In this document: piece after piece, positions 1 through 12,410 of the stretch
How positions within the stretch are numbered: the stretch's first letter is position 1
How the letters are laid out: every line of letters starts with the position of its first letter
Source of the DNA: Neelides folsomi
Taxonomy: Eukaryota > Arthropoda > Collembola > Neelipleona > Neelidae
DNA: 42,917 nt
Direction: 5' to 3'
Assembly: GCA_034687125.1 (NCBI GenBank)
Contig: JAQGBZ010000479.1
Coordinates: forward strand, 1-42,917
The notes under the pieces: generated by a model
Databases searched by the model: none
What the model saw: only the letters and a program-made list of their open reading frames with translations
What the model was told of the DNA's origin: nothing
Program-made: the position numbers and the translations under genes

Positions 1-1274
1 GGGTTCAATATGTGGCCGGGGGTCGAACTCATTTTTTTTAATTGTGGCCCGGGCCATATTTCGAGCCAAAGCGGTATGTACATAGGTAGATAAGTACATA
101 CAGGTATGTACATACTTATACATTATAAATTATAAACCTATGTGTAGAATACTGATACATTAAAATTCCTAATATATAGTATACAGGGTGGGCCATAAGT
201 ATATTTCTTTTTTAATTAAACAATCATATAAAAAAGAAAGATACTTATGGCCCATCCTGTACAGGTACATTGTAAATGTACATACATAATGTACTTTTGT
301 AAATTTTAGTTTGAGTTTTAGGTATATGAATTTATGAATATTTAAAAAGATAGCTTCTGCCTGATAGAAGTTGATATGATAAAAAGCTAATTGAAAACTC
401 AACGGCTCAGGCGAATAAGAAGAAGGAAAGAGAAAAAAGAGGAAAAATGAGGTGGAGATGAATGAGGTGAAAATTGTCCACACAGGAAAATGAAAATTAG
501 ATTCAAAGTGACTATTAAATTTATGCATAAGAAACCTTATTGATCTCATTTTCCAAACCTTTCTGGCTCATAATTGAATAAGTCAAAGAAAGGAGACAAA
601 TCTATCTTCGTCTCTTCCAATTTCCTCTTCCTTCAGCCTTCTTCAATCTAATTTCTTATATTGCATCTTATACATATATTATACATCTATATATATGACA
701 TCGACATCTTATATTTATGTATTATATTATATGATGAAGACTCCTTTAACCTTAACTTATAAAAACTCATAATGTATGGATTTAGTAAAAGTCAACGTGC
801 TCATTTTTCTTCTTCAAATATCTTCAGTTTCTTGAGACTTTTAAACTTCTCAGGTTTTCACCTTTTTCTAACATTAAATTTAATCATTTAGGGTTTCTAT
901 TTGAGTTTTAAAAATGAACCTCGGGAACCTTTGTGTTCAAAATACAAAAGAGGAGATTTGGATGAAAATGGCTATTTTTACCCTTCGCTTTCTTTTGCAT
1001 AATAAGTTGAAATATTTAGATGAAAATGTTTGAAAGTTCTCCAGAGGTGGAAATTATCCGTAAAAGGGTCGAATATTCAATTCCAACTTTTTTTGTATCT
1101 CCATTGAAGGAGGAAACAAATCTAGGAGTTTTTTCGCAGTTTTTTTCCTAGGGTTTTTACCAAGAGTTTTTACCGAGGGTTTTTGTAATGTTTTTTTGTA
1201 TTCTGAATTGGTGAAGGGAAATGAGATGATTTTGTGCGTTTTTTCCTCAGTTGATTCAATTTCTCTTTTTTCAG
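1..1274. other. 5' flank or intron of the PDE9 gene, no coding exon recognised
   Basis: AT-rich DNA before the first recognisable PDE9 exon. It holds an 80 bp hairpin element at 182-261. At 1-60 two similar GC-rich blocks, each containing TGTGGCC followed by GGG and CGA, lie about 43 bp apart, and the second includes the palindrome GGCCCGGGCC; this may be the edge of a repeat. The first PDE9 exon enters in phase 2, so at least one upstream exon must exist, but I found no candidate here. Confidence 0.5.
182..261. mobile_element. Mariner-type hairpin MITE (family with CAGGGTGGGCCATAAGTAT ends)
   Basis: An almost fully palindromic 80 bp element. Both arms read CAGGGTGGGCCATAAGTAT followed by TTTCTTTTTT, with a few mismatches, and both ends abut TA, the target duplicated by Tc1/mariner transposases. 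The arms match those of the larger element at 10251-10829, so this is probably a deletion derivative mobilised by the same transposase. No coding capacity. Confidence 0.85.
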
Positions 1275-4200
1275 AGTTTCTTCCCTTGAGACAATTCTAA
1301 AAAGTCGGGAGTCTCCCTGTGAAAGCATTCAAGAATTGAAGGAGGAAGTCAATCTGCTAAAAAACAAATTGGAAAGTTACGAGCATCTTAGCTGGCTAGG
1401 TAAGAATCCAAACAATTTATCTATTAAAATTTATCTTATTCAATTTATTACAATTTTACAAAGTAAAGAGATTGCTCAGCTTTTATTAAATTAAAGTTAA
1501 TTAATAATAAAGGCAAAGGCAAATGATTTTTAAATTAATTAACAAGGTATATATGTAAAGGAAATTTTTTAATTAATGGGAAAAGATATCAGTTAATAAT
1601 TTGCATCAAAAAAGCGTATTTTATTCAAACTACGTCTTTACATAATAAAACTTGTAAAACTTTGAGTAAGAGCTGGGCGAAGCTTCGAATTTTTGAGGGG
1701 AAAAAGGAGGAAAAGTTTGGAACTTTATAACTTGTGCTGTTTATGTAACAATCTATTGTGAATTGTGAGGATAATTTAATCGTTGACTTTAAAAACTCTT
1801 TATCGAGTGAAACGCTAAACTTTCCTGAGCACTTTTTTTTTAAACTTTGACTTATCACACAAAGAGGAATAAACTCAGCGTCTATACGCTTGTGAATTGT
1901 TCAGAATATAATAATTATTGAAAAAAGTTTATTTTACAGAAGGCTTACATTTATTCTACTTACATTTACTGGTCGTAATATGCTCACGTTGGTGAAAGTA
2001 CAGATACTATATTCTTGTACAGGGTGAACCAGATCTCGAGGAGTATTTATAAACGGGAATAACTTTTTTATTCACAAACCAAATTTCATAAACTGCCTCT
2101 TTCAATTGATCCATAGAAGACAAGTTTTAAGAGTATACGATATTTTCGACATGACCCCAAATATAAAAATTGAGGGGAGTCAAATCGGGGAAACGCGGAG
2201 GTCATGTATTTATCCATATGAGATAAATGAAAATTGTGAAAGTGAGAACCGGGAAGACTTTCTCAAAGAAAGTAGCTGTCGTTTATTTTGGGTTTAACCA
2301 TTTCAGCTAATAGTTTGTCATATAATAAAGTAATGTTATCCCCATCATATGCCTATCTTAATAGTTTTTTTATTATTAACCATCTTAAAGTTACATTCGA
2401 TAAAAATACTCCACGAGATCAGGTTCACCCTGTATATATTCTTTTACTTATATTTTTTACTTCATACATTTTGTATGACAATAATGGTCTTAATGGTGTT
2501 CTTAATGGTAGTCTTACGGTATGTGTCAGAATGAATTGTAAATACAATGTATTTTCCTTATTTGGAACAACATCTAAAGGATTTTTTAAAAGTAAATCTC
2601 CAAACCACATAAATTGAGTTTGACAACTAATGAGATTTTAACTTATAAACTTTGAAGGGTTCTACAAAGCTCTCCATCCTCACCCAATTCCAAGACCAAA
2701 GGACCCTCCGAAATCCCAAATCAACTTGAATCATGAAACACGCGGAGTTGGATATCACAAAAAGAGTAGGGAAGAGAAGCAGCTCATATGTGACAAATTT
2801 ATTAAATCAAGGTAATATTAAATACAATTAAATTAATAACAATAATTAAATTAAAGTTGTCTTTAATGTTGGAATTTTTAATTGATGATTTTTTTTGATT
2901 TTTTGCAGTGATGTTGTTCTTACAAAAGAAACGTGCCAATTATTGCGTGAACCGACATTCGATAACTGGCAATGGGAAGACGAAGAAATGTTGGTGCTTC
3001 TGCAACAAATGTACCTTGATCTAGAGCTTCCAAGTAAATTTGATATCGAGATAAACATTCTGAGAAACTTTCTTGTGAGTGTTTATCACAATTATAATGA
3101 TGTTCCTTTTCACAACTTTCGCCATTGCTTTTGTGTCACTCAAATGGTGAGAATTTTTAATCATCTCTTTAACAATCTTTTTAATTAACTATTTAGATCA
3201 ACTTTTATATTTTAATGTTTCTATATAGTATTCTTTAATATTTGTAATTTTTGTAAATTAAAATTGATTGGTTTAATAGATGTATGGTTTGGTGAGTTAC
3301 GTAAACTTGTCCGAGAAAGTTGGAGATCTGGAAACTTTGATATTACTCACATCCTGCATTTGCCATGACTTGGTAAGACGATAAAGTTGATAAATTAATT
3401 TTAATATTATTTTAATATTAAAATATCCTATATAGAATAATAAAGTTTCAAGGCAGTCAACCGTGTAAAAAATATGTATTGCTAAATATATTAAAAAACT
3501 TGACTTATTTTATATAATAAAATATTTGAATATTAAATATATACTTCGTGTGTCTAATACATACACATATTATACCTATATGTCAATAAATGAATATTGT
3601 AGAATGTTTTATTAATAATTTAATCCATGTTAAAATTTCACTTAAGAAAATTATCCAAATTCCTATTTGTTTTCTTTCAGGACCACCCGGGATATAACAA
3701 TATATATCAAGTAAGAACTTTCCTCCTTTAATTTATTAAAGTCTGATTAGCTAAAGGCAATAATGGTGAAATGAGGGTTTAAATGTTAAATGAGAAATTA
3801 GTGGAAATGATCCCTTCATTTCCAGAAGGAATCAAAGCTGTAGAAATGAGTACATAAACCATCAAAGAACCCATTTATTATTTGTCTCTACAAGAAAAGA
3901 CTTAATTTTCCAAAGTGGAAACTTCTTCGGCTGTTCGAACATTTGAAGAGAATGCCATCGGCAAAATGTCAGAACAATTAGTTTCCTAATCACACAAATT
4001 CTCGTCTCCAAAACCCTTGAGGAATTCAGCTTAACTTTTTCAATCCCCCTACAGCTTTTTTAATAAGACTCTTAATGTTGACTCGACAAATAACATTGTG
4101 TTGGAAGTCTTTGTCTTAAAATCTTAAAGCCATTTTAATAAATAGGATTTTAATAAAGAATTTTATAAGAATTTTAATAAATAAGATTTTAATCTTACAA

Positions 4201-7200
4201 TTTTTCTAAAAATAAAATCTAAAAATATTTATAGACTATCAGAAAAATATCACTGGTTGTACAGGGTCATCTAAAAATTGCGCTCAAATAAAAATTTCAA
4301 TATCTATCAAGAATAAATTATTCTCCATTTTCATTATTATAGAAAATATTTAATAAATATAAAATATAGATTTTGACTCACCCTGCACAGGCACTTTTAA
4401 GATAGAGTAAATTGAATAAAAATTCATATATGAGGATAAGATGTAAAATTAATCTAAAAGGAAATATTACAAGTTGGAATAAAATTTTGTTGTCGAGTTT
4501 GAGATGAAGCGAGATGAAATTCGACGTGGTGATTTTAGTCATTTTAGGTGTCAGAGGGTTGGTATGGAATAGATTAAGAACACAGCGTGGTTCCTCTAAC
4601 ATGTGGTCTTTCACTTAATCCATTTTAGATATAAAATAAATTGACTTCTCCTCCTCCGCTTTATTGTCCCCTAATGGTATTTCCGCCGGGAAGGGAAAAC
4701 AACCGAAGATCAAATTCTGCCAAACACTTTATTAATTCACATTTCCGTCACAAACATGATGAAATTGAGAAAGAGGAAACTCCCAATTTCCCATCATCAT
4801 TTCCCTCGACACCGCAAATACTCCAAGAGTCTTATAATTAGTTTGGCTAACAATCTCTTGACTAAACTTCACTTCCTTAAATTCACTTCCTTCACTTCCT
4901 TAAATTCACTTCCTTCAGTTCTTTAAATTCGATTCATTCATTTCCTTAAATTCGGTTCTTTAAAATCGGTTCATTCATTTCCTTAAATTCAGTTTCTTAA
5001 AATCGATTCATTCAGTTCCTTAAATTCAGTTTCTTAAATTCGATTCATTCAGTTCCTTAAAGTTAGTTCCTTAAATTCGGTTCATTCAGTTCCTGATTTT
5101 ATATTCACTTATTTAATAAGATCGGAGTGGTGTAATTAATTAAGAACCCTTTTGTCTCTCTCAGATCAACGCCCAGACGGAGTTGGCTTTGCGGTACAAC
5201 GACATTTCTCCATTGGAGAATCACCACTGTTCCATTGCATTCCGAATTTTGGAGAATCCCGAGACGAACATCTTCCGAAACTTCCCGGTCGATGTGTACA
5301 AGCGAGTGAGGGAAGGAATCATCAGATGTATTCTTGCCACCGACATGGCCCGCCATAATGAGATTGTCAACCAATTCCGAGAAATCGTTCCATATTTCAA
5401 CCCTACAAATCGAGCTCACACCAACTTGGTAAAAGATCCGGGTTTGGGATTAACCCTCCACTTACGGGCGTTAACCTTCCACTAGCGGGGATTGCCCCAA
5501 ATCCCTTTTATCTCTTATGTGAGGTCTAATGATCTTCTCTCGATCCCTCACAGCTCTCCATGGTACTCATAAAAGTGGCAGACATATCCAATGAAGCGAG
5601 ACCAATGGAAGTGGCAGAACCATGGTTGGATTGCCTTCTTGCTGTAAGAATAAATATTTTCTTAAATATTATTGGTATTTTTTAATATGAAATAAATAAT
5701 ACTTAATTGAAATTAATTGTAAGTGTAATTAATTGCAATTAATCCTAATTAATTGATTGTAATTGATTGTAATTAATTCTAAATAGTAAATTTTAACTTT
5801 AAACAGTAAACTTATTCACTTTAGTATTTTTCTATGTAAATAATTTGGATTGTAAAAAATATGAGAAATTGGGGCATTACTGCACAATTTTTTATTTCCA
5901 TCTTGCGGCAGCGATTACAACTTTTAAAGTTTAATAAACTCTCCATAGGTTGAGCTACTATATTGTTCTATAATGCTCCAACTTTTCTTGATTAAAATAG
6001 CTAAAAATCTTCTTATTTATTCATTTAGTTAAAAGTTCTTAAAATCAATATTTATGAATAATTAATAAATTGTCCCACTTAAATAACATTCTAATTGTAT
6101 GAAATGTATTATTAAAATTTTATTGTTAAAAATAATAACTCATTTCATACAATATTAATTCAAGTTTTGTCTTTAGGAATTTTTCCAACAAAGTGACACA
6201 GAAAAGCTCGAAGGCCTTCCAGTGACTCCTTTCATGGACAGAGAGAAAATCACGAAGCCTTCGTCCCAGTGCTCATTTATAGGATTAGTTCTTCTTCCTC
6301 TTTTTGAAGCTCTGACATCTTTGTATAAAGAATTAGAAGTAAGTCCATTATTAAGAATATTGATTAATTACTAAATACACAAACCTACTAACATATATAA
6401 TTAAAAATTCATAAAATTCTCTTTTTTATTTATCAAATACTACGTTATTAAATATTTGAAGTCTTTGTTTATTTAATAAACAACTACTAAATAATTTTTT
6501 AATATCTTCACAATATAATATTTATATATTTTGTTCACAATATAATATTTTGTTTACAATATGTCTGTAATATTTTGTTTGATTTTTTGATAATACAGAG
6601 ACATGATCTCAATATGAAATTAAATTTCCTGGATATTTATTTACAAGAATTTCTCAATTAGACCAAAAGATAAACAAGTTAAAACAATATGCTCGAACGT
6701 GTCGGTTGGAGTTTATAATTATTTGAAAGTGACCTCGCGGGCTTTCCTTTATTCTTTCCCTTTATAAAACGAATCCGATCCGCACATGTAATTAGGCGAA
6801 GTTTAATCATGAAAGAGACCTTGTTTGAATGAAGATGAAAGAGACACGAGTTGAAGTTTAATTAATCAATTTCCCATTTGACAGCCTTTGATAATCCATC
6901 CTGTGAGATTCGCCCTCGAGTATTACCGTCAACTCAACGAAGCTCTCAATCCCCTTGCCACTTCTCGTCACCGGAAAAGCACCGACGTTGGGCTTCAGCC
7001 AGCCGCCCTCGTTTCCTCCGCCCAAATGGGGAACCAAGTGACGCTCAGTGATAGCAAATCCGAACCAATATCTGCGGTCAAATCCTTCAAATTAAAAAGT
7101 CGGCAATTTCGTGCAAATTCCTTGTCAATATCAACTGAGCTCCCTTTAAACCACTCCATGGGATTTCACAATCGTCGTGCTTCACATCAAGCCACACATC

Positions 7201-8081
7201 TTCCTTTGTCCTCTTCATTCTCAAGTATAAAATCCGGGCAAAAAGAAGGGTTGGACATTCCGTTAATCGGATCCGGAGGAGAAAGCGGGTCACTTTCGTC
7301 TTATTCCGAAGACGGTGAAGATGACGAGGACGAAGACGCCATTACAGAAGTAGCTGTAAGCGAACGGGCATTAAAATTTAAAATCGCGACGGAGAGTTCG
7401 TTCGATTTCTCGTCAAGTCGGAAAGGAAGTAGGGAAAATAATAAATCGGAGGGTTCGGGTCATTCTCATCAATTGGTAGAATCCTTGGCGTCTTCGTCTT
7501 ATGCTTTAACTCCCAAGGTTGAAATTCTCCCGCCGCCAAATTCCGACTCCTTTGATGATCCGCAACCTTCGACTTCCCAACAAAGCGAAGGGACCAGCAG
7601 CGGGAAGATTAAAAAAGAGTCGTTTTTTGCCAGACTTAAATTGTTCACTGAGCGACTTTCTTTGAGTGCAGATTCTACGAGTGGGGGAAGCGAGGGCGGA
7701 TCGCCGCCTGTCGGATCTTCACACTTTTCGTACTTTCGGAGATCCGGGAGGAAACACAAAGCCAAAGGGAACCGAACTTCAGTCAGCGACTCCGAGTGTC
7801 AAAGTGGGAAAATGAAAAGTGGGAGCGCGTGCGGGTCGGCGGGGCCGTCCCCAGCTTTAGGGGCGGGACCTTTGGAGGACGAGGTCAAGGGATGGAAACA
7901 ATGCAGTGGAAGTCTTGATAGCATTTTATCCAAATCGGACGACCAGGGTCATAGCCAGAAGAGCAGGTCTCCTGGCCGTCGCTTTAGGTTACCAAGATTC
8001 TCATCCTTCGTCCAGAAGAGAACGAAAGGAATCGCCTTCATGAGAAGGTCGCCAAAGAATTCAGGGCAGCCGGAGAGCTGA
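1275..8081 (+). CDS. PDE9A: PDE9-type high-affinity cGMP phosphodiesterase (3' part, nine exons)
   Basis: Hydrolyses cGMP to 5'-GMP in the cytosol. Exons: 1275-1399, 2658-2811, 2909-3146, 3280-3372, 3681-3710, 5165-5428, 5554-5643, 6177-6338, 6885-8081; all phases agree, giving 783 residues after a partial first codon. Family signatures run in order: [23 protein letters not shown] (proton donor and metal His), ICHDLDHPGYNN (the metal HD pair), the block [38 protein letters not shown] (metal Asp), and [15 protein letters not shown] with the purine-binding Gln. Similarity to vertebrate PDE9A is closest. The last exon adds a roughly 370-residue Ser-rich tail with an acidic patch ([12 protein letters not shown]) and a basic end, far longer than the human C terminus. 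At the position of human Tyr424 this protein has Phe (EFFQQS). The 5' exons lie outside the window or are unrecognised; the second listed exon is poorly conserved and rests on splice phase. Confidence 0.93.
2018..2434. mobile_element. Non-autonomous mariner element, 417 bp, in a PDE9 intron
   Basis: Flanked by TA and bounded by roughly 30 bp inverted repeats beginning CAGGGTGAACC and continuing to GGAGTATTT with 3-4 mismatches. The minus strand holds a decayed piece of a mariner transposase C terminus, recognisable as ...[10 protein letters not shown], the counterpart of the family's SPDLTPLDFFLWG block, with stops. Its interior is clearly homologous to that of the 9482-10074 element although the outer ends differ. 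Confidence 0.85.
3681..3710 (+). other. 30-nt PDE9 microexon encoding [10 protein letters not shown]
   Basis: Lies between TTTCTTTCAG and GTAAGAACT, phase 0 on both sides, ten codons. It supplies the second half of the metal-site signature HDLDHPGYNN; the catalytic HD is the end of the previous exon. Skipping it would keep the frame but remove the conserved DHPGYNN turn. Confidence 0.9.
4260..4387. mobile_element. Possible degenerate mariner-type MITE
   Basis: The left end CAGGGTCATCTAAAAATT and the right end, read inward on the opposite strand as CAGGGTGAGTCAAAATC, form imperfect inverted repeats about 128 bp apart inside a PDE9 intron. The ends resemble the element at 17982-18071. The left flank is TA but the right flank is mutated to CA. 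Internal sequence is AT-rich and non-coding. Confidence 0.45.
4867..5096. repeat. Minisatellite, TTCCTTAAATTC-type units
   Basis: About 230 bp of degenerate tandem copies built from TTCCTTAAATTC and TTCATTCA words, in places forming a 33-35 bp higher-order unit (GATTCATTCAGTTCCTTAAA and variants). It ends about 70 bp before the PDE9 exon at 5165. Units become more homogeneous toward the 3' side. Confidence 0.85.
5869..5981. mobile_element. Inverted-repeat element (TTGGGGCATTA family), copy 1
   Basis: About 113 bp in a PDE9 intron. The left end begins TTGGGGCATTA; the right arm read inward begins TTGGAGCATTATAGAACAAT and continues ATAGTAGCTCAA. The right arm matches the second copy at 39940-40056 almost base for base, which shows a dispersed family. 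The left arm is more decayed. I could not define a target duplication. Confidence 0.7.
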
Positions 8082-9481
8082 ATTTGTAAATTTTAGAGCC
8101 TTTTTTCATTTCAATTTTAGTTATACATTAAATTTAATTTATTTGTCAAATTTAATTATTTTAAATTAATTTATTTGTACATTTAAATGTCTTGTGGTTA
8201 AATTTTAATTATTTGTACATTTTCCGATGAAACACCAAAGAAGTGGAACTTAATTTGTAAATTATATTTTTCATTTTCAATATCAATTTAATGTCACCAT
8301 AAAGTATCTGTAATTAAACTGATTTTAAAGTCGCGAGTTTTTTTGGAATACCCTGTGTATTTTTTAAATTATAAATAATATTAACCAAGTCATGTTCTAA
8401 TTGTTAATTCTTGTCCTCTATGGATAATATAATACTCTCAAAGTTCAAAAATTAATTTTGTTCATTTTATAAACTATTAAAGTTCATAATAGTTCTATTA
8501 TTTATGTTTGTAATATTTCCACTTATACAATTAAAAACCGATACAGTTTGTAGTTTTGCAACTTAATGTTAGTTTTAGTTTTCTAACATTATGCTTAATT
8601 ATAGTAAAGTCGAAAATATTAAATTTAAAATTGGCTTCTTTAAAATTTTAATATATATTTTTATCAGTTTTGATTATTTCGAATTTGTGAATTTTTTGGA
8701 TTTCTGCTATGATATATAAATATATAAATTAATCCCTTAAAAATATTTAAGTAAATGTTCATTCAAATAATCAGTATTTAATGATGAGTAATATGTTCAG
8801 TAAATTAAAAATATTGATAAATACATAAAACTGTATAATCATGTGTGCAAATTTATATAGAGAGTAAATAAAAATGTAACACTTATTATTATCAACTAAC
8901 TAAAACATAAATAATTGAAGGAAATTATCAAGAGCATCAAAATCATAATTAGAAATTGGTGTAAACCATATCGAAATTGTAATATTGTAAGATTCCCAAT
9001 CTACAGATATGTTTATACAAACTATATACCATATAATATACTGATACTTTATATTTAATTAAATACTTAAGATAAATTAATTAAATTCATAAATAGTAAA
9101 TTGTATAATTATATAACATATCTTGTATAATTATTCAGTATAATTATAATTAAAAATGAATAATAATATCAAATATGTCTGTTGTGCATAATTTGAAGCT
9201 TCTAACTTGGTAATAATAATAAATATTTAATAAGAAAAAACCTCGTTAATGTAAACTACCAATCTTAAATAATCTGCTTATATAAAATGGATTAAGGGTA
9301 TTGAAAACCAAAACCAAACTCATAAATGGTATTTGTACGAATTAGAAAAATAATCGACAATTCACACAAGATTTTATGTGTAATAAAATAAATGTTACAT
9401 TACCAAAAATATCAATCCCGTATATCAAGCTTATTGTTAGATATTAAATCCAATTATCAATTAAAGAATTTCTACAACTTG
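8082..9481. other. PDE9 3' UTR and intergenic AT-rich DNA
   Basis: Immediately follows the PDE9 stop codon. Very AT-rich with many short poly-A and poly-T runs; several AATAAA-like words occur but none clearly marks the cleavage site. No open frame with recognisable similarity and no structured RNA seen. Confidence 0.6.
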
Positions 9482-10074
9482 TACAGGGTGGGCCTTAAGT
9501 CGATGCGTATTTTTAAAGGATCAAAACTTTAAGATGGCTAATCATAAAAAACAATTAAGATGTGCAATAGATGGGGACTACATTATTTTATTATGCAAAT
9601 ATTAACTGAAATGGTTAAGCCTCAAATAAACGGAAGTTAATTTTCTTCGAGAAAGTCGCCGTTACCACGCAAAATGCATGAAGCAATAGTTTGGTTCGAA
9701 ATGCATAGGAAGCCTTTTCAAGGCCTCCTCACTCGTCTGATTTGACTCCCCTCGACTACTTCCTTTAGGGTCATGTCAAAAACAATGTCAACACATAGAC
9801 ACCTTCGACTCTGGACGAATTTAAAAAGGCTATCAAACAAATATACGGGAAATCCGGGTTGCTATGTGTAAAAGAATATGTGAGGCCGATGAAGGTCAGT
9901 TAGAGAGATGTATAGAAGTGAATGGGGATCAATTGACGAGTTAAAGTATTTATATATTGAATTTATATGATGAATTTATAAGGTACGTACGTGTTAATTT
10001 TAATGTAATTCGGTCAATGAATAAAAAAGTTCTTTCAGATTAAAAATACGCATCGACTTAAGGCCCACCCTGTA
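9482..10074 (+). mobile_element. Non-autonomous mariner element, 593 bp, perfect 33 bp ends
   Basis: TA-flanked, with perfect 33 bp inverted repeats starting CAGGGTGGGCCTTAAGTCGA. The plus strand contains a decayed C-terminal third of a mariner transposase: SSDLTPLDYFL then GHVKNNV, with stop codons; the DNA-binding N terminus and most of the catalytic core are missing. Perfect ends beside a broken gene point to recent mobilisation in trans. Confidence 0.92.
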
Positions 10075-10250
10075 CTTACAATTAGTGTAATTATTAAATG
10101 TAAATTGTATCTTGCATCAAGAAATTAAAATTTAAAGTAATTGGTAATTCTTTTGTGATTAAAATGTAAGTTAATTCTGCTTAAAACCTTATCAGGAAAT
10201 CTTAACCTTATTCCAAAATACCTTCACTATTTGTAATGGTAAATATAAAA

Positions 10251-10829
10251 TACAGTGAGGGCCATAAGTATCTTTCTTTTTTTTTAATGGGCAACCATTT
10301 TAATGTGATTAAAGATAAAAATCTTTAAACATTGCCGATTTATGTTAAATATATCCATCTACAATGAAGTAAACTAAAAACTGATATGGTCAAAGCATAA
10401 ACAAATGACGGCTACTTTTGTTTGAGAAAGCGCGAACTTTGGAACGCGATGGATAGGACTGGGCCCGACGAGGCGCTTTTCCATGTCCTCCACGCTCTCA
10501 AGATCTCATTCTCTTTGACTTTTTTTATGGGGTTTTGTCAAAAGCAAGGTTTACGCCAAGATTCCATCAACACTTGATGAAATCAGGCTGGAATAGTCCA
10601 AGCGTTTGCAGAAGTTCAGGTTGCTATGTGCAAACGTGGATGTGAAGCTGTCGTTTGTTTGCGTTTACAACGCTGCCTCGAAGCTGATGAAGCTCAATTG
10701 ACAAAATAATATTACTGAATATATTTTATAATATATAAATATTACCATTGCCAAATGTTAGAAAAATTGATTAAAGATTAAAAGAGATACGAGCTAATTA
10801 AAAAAAGAAAGATACTTATGGTCCCCGTA
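10251..10829 (+). mobile_element. Second non-autonomous mariner element, 579 bp
   Basis: Begins TACAGTGAGGGCCATAAGTA and ends in the inverted equivalent (GATACTTATGGTCCCCGTA), so the ends are degenerate. The interior shows transposase C-terminal relics (WIGLGP, FLWGFVKSKVYA, PSTLDEI) in the same orientation as the element 177 bp to its left. Its arms beyond CAGGGTG match the hairpin MITE at 182-261 rather than its neighbour. Confidence 0.85.
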
Positions 10830-12410
10830 CATTACTGATATTATAAAAAAAAGTGTCACTACTTATACGTTTTATTAGGTATGATGTATTTATCTGTATG
10901 AATGATTACTGTACTATAAAAATTGAATTATTTAACATAAAATATACATTATATTTAGCATTTTTATTATAATTGGATAAGTGTATAAAAAATTCAAATA
11001 ATCGTACTGTGAGTTTGTGTTTATTTTGAACTGGCAGGCCAGGATATATGGAATAAGGAATTTGTGAAAATTGGGTGAGTTATTTAGCAATATATGTAAA
11101 GGTATGCGAAAGAAGAAAAACACAATCAATGAAGCATGGGAGTAGATCCAATTGAGGTATCTAATTGAAAATGAAAACAATGTAATTTTATGAAATCTTA
11201 TAAGTGAAAGCCTTGATTTGTTTCATAAATGCTTGGTAAATAAAATATATATGAAAAAATCTTTATTATTAAAACTTACAGTTACATGATTCTGATATCA
11301 ATATCACTCATGTATTAAATATGGCGAAATTTCATGTCAGGTAAATTATATTTTTTATACTATTTTTATTAAAATTTTCAATATACAAATACATATAGGA
11401 CATATACAATATATCTGTATTAATATAATTGAATACTACAAACAAATACTGATACATAGGTAATAATGCTTAAATATATTAAAGTCATTTAATAACTAAC
11501 ATTAAGATATATCATATATCATTTATGCAAATTAGATAGTTATCTTTGTTAAGGCTCATACTCTTAATTGTAATTGTACAAGTACCTAAAATATATACGT
11601 GACTTGTAGGAAAAGACTCATAAGTTCATAATTGAATTTTAATGTATTATATTACAATCTTATACATACCTGTATAGTTATAACTCTATATATTAATTAT
11701 TTGCCCAGCTTATGACTTAATTGTTCATCCATCTATCCATTTTATTCATTCCATTGAGTAGAAAATAGATAAAGATGGGTTGAATTCCGTTGAATAATTA
11801 TGGATTTATAGGTTGCTCTTTGTCCGTTTTTATGGATTGGAATTCTCCTGTTAAAATTCCTCCTTTACGCATCTGACCTTTCTCCCTTTTCAAATATAAG
11901 GAACATAAAAGCGTTCGTGAGAGGGACAAATTTAATTTGGAATAAAAGAACCTTTGTACAAAACTCACGATCCGTCTGATTTTGGTTCTGACTATTTAAA
12001 ACCTCAAACACTTCAATTCTCACTTCACTTAACATGTAAATCGAAGAGATGCTATTAATTATAACAGATTCTATTGATAATTTGAAATACAAATAAATTG
12101 AAAGTAGAGTAGCTTACTTGCTTAATTATAGTAAGAGCACCAAAAATTACAAAGAATATAATGAGTTTTTAAGAATTATTTTATAGTTAAATAAAATATG
12201 TATAAAAATTTTTAAAAAATATAAAAAATTCCATTAAGTCAAAATTAGCCAAACAAATTAATTATGTATAATATAAATAAAATAATTTTTCAAATTTATA
12301 ATATTAGGTGTATCATTGGCATTATTCTGGTATTGCATTTAAAATAAAGCAGATTCTAAATTAAATAAATAATGCTTAATTAATTAATTATTAATTAATT
12401 ACTCAAATAA
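10830..12410. other. Intergenic AT-rich DNA
   Basis: Between the mariner pair and the 3' end of the carbonic anhydrase gene. The open frames here are low-complexity and lack splice or codon support. Nothing recognised. Confidence 0.6.

Noticed and set aside
169..549. 126-codon minus-strand frame
   Set aside because: Low-complexity Phe/Ser/Tyr-rich translation of AT-rich DNA that runs through a MITE; no splice or homology support.
2106..2617. Overlapping plus-strand frames of 61-109 codons
   Set aside because: They fall in or beside the 417 bp mariner element, whose coding relic is on the other strand.
7499..7765. 88-codon minus-strand frame in the PDE9 last exon
   Set aside because: Antisense shadow of the long PDE9 tail frame, which is continuous with the catalytic domain.
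9482..10829. An active mariner transposase gene
   Set aside because: Both elements keep only a C-terminal fragment with stop codons and lack the N-terminal DNA-binding and most of the catalytic region.
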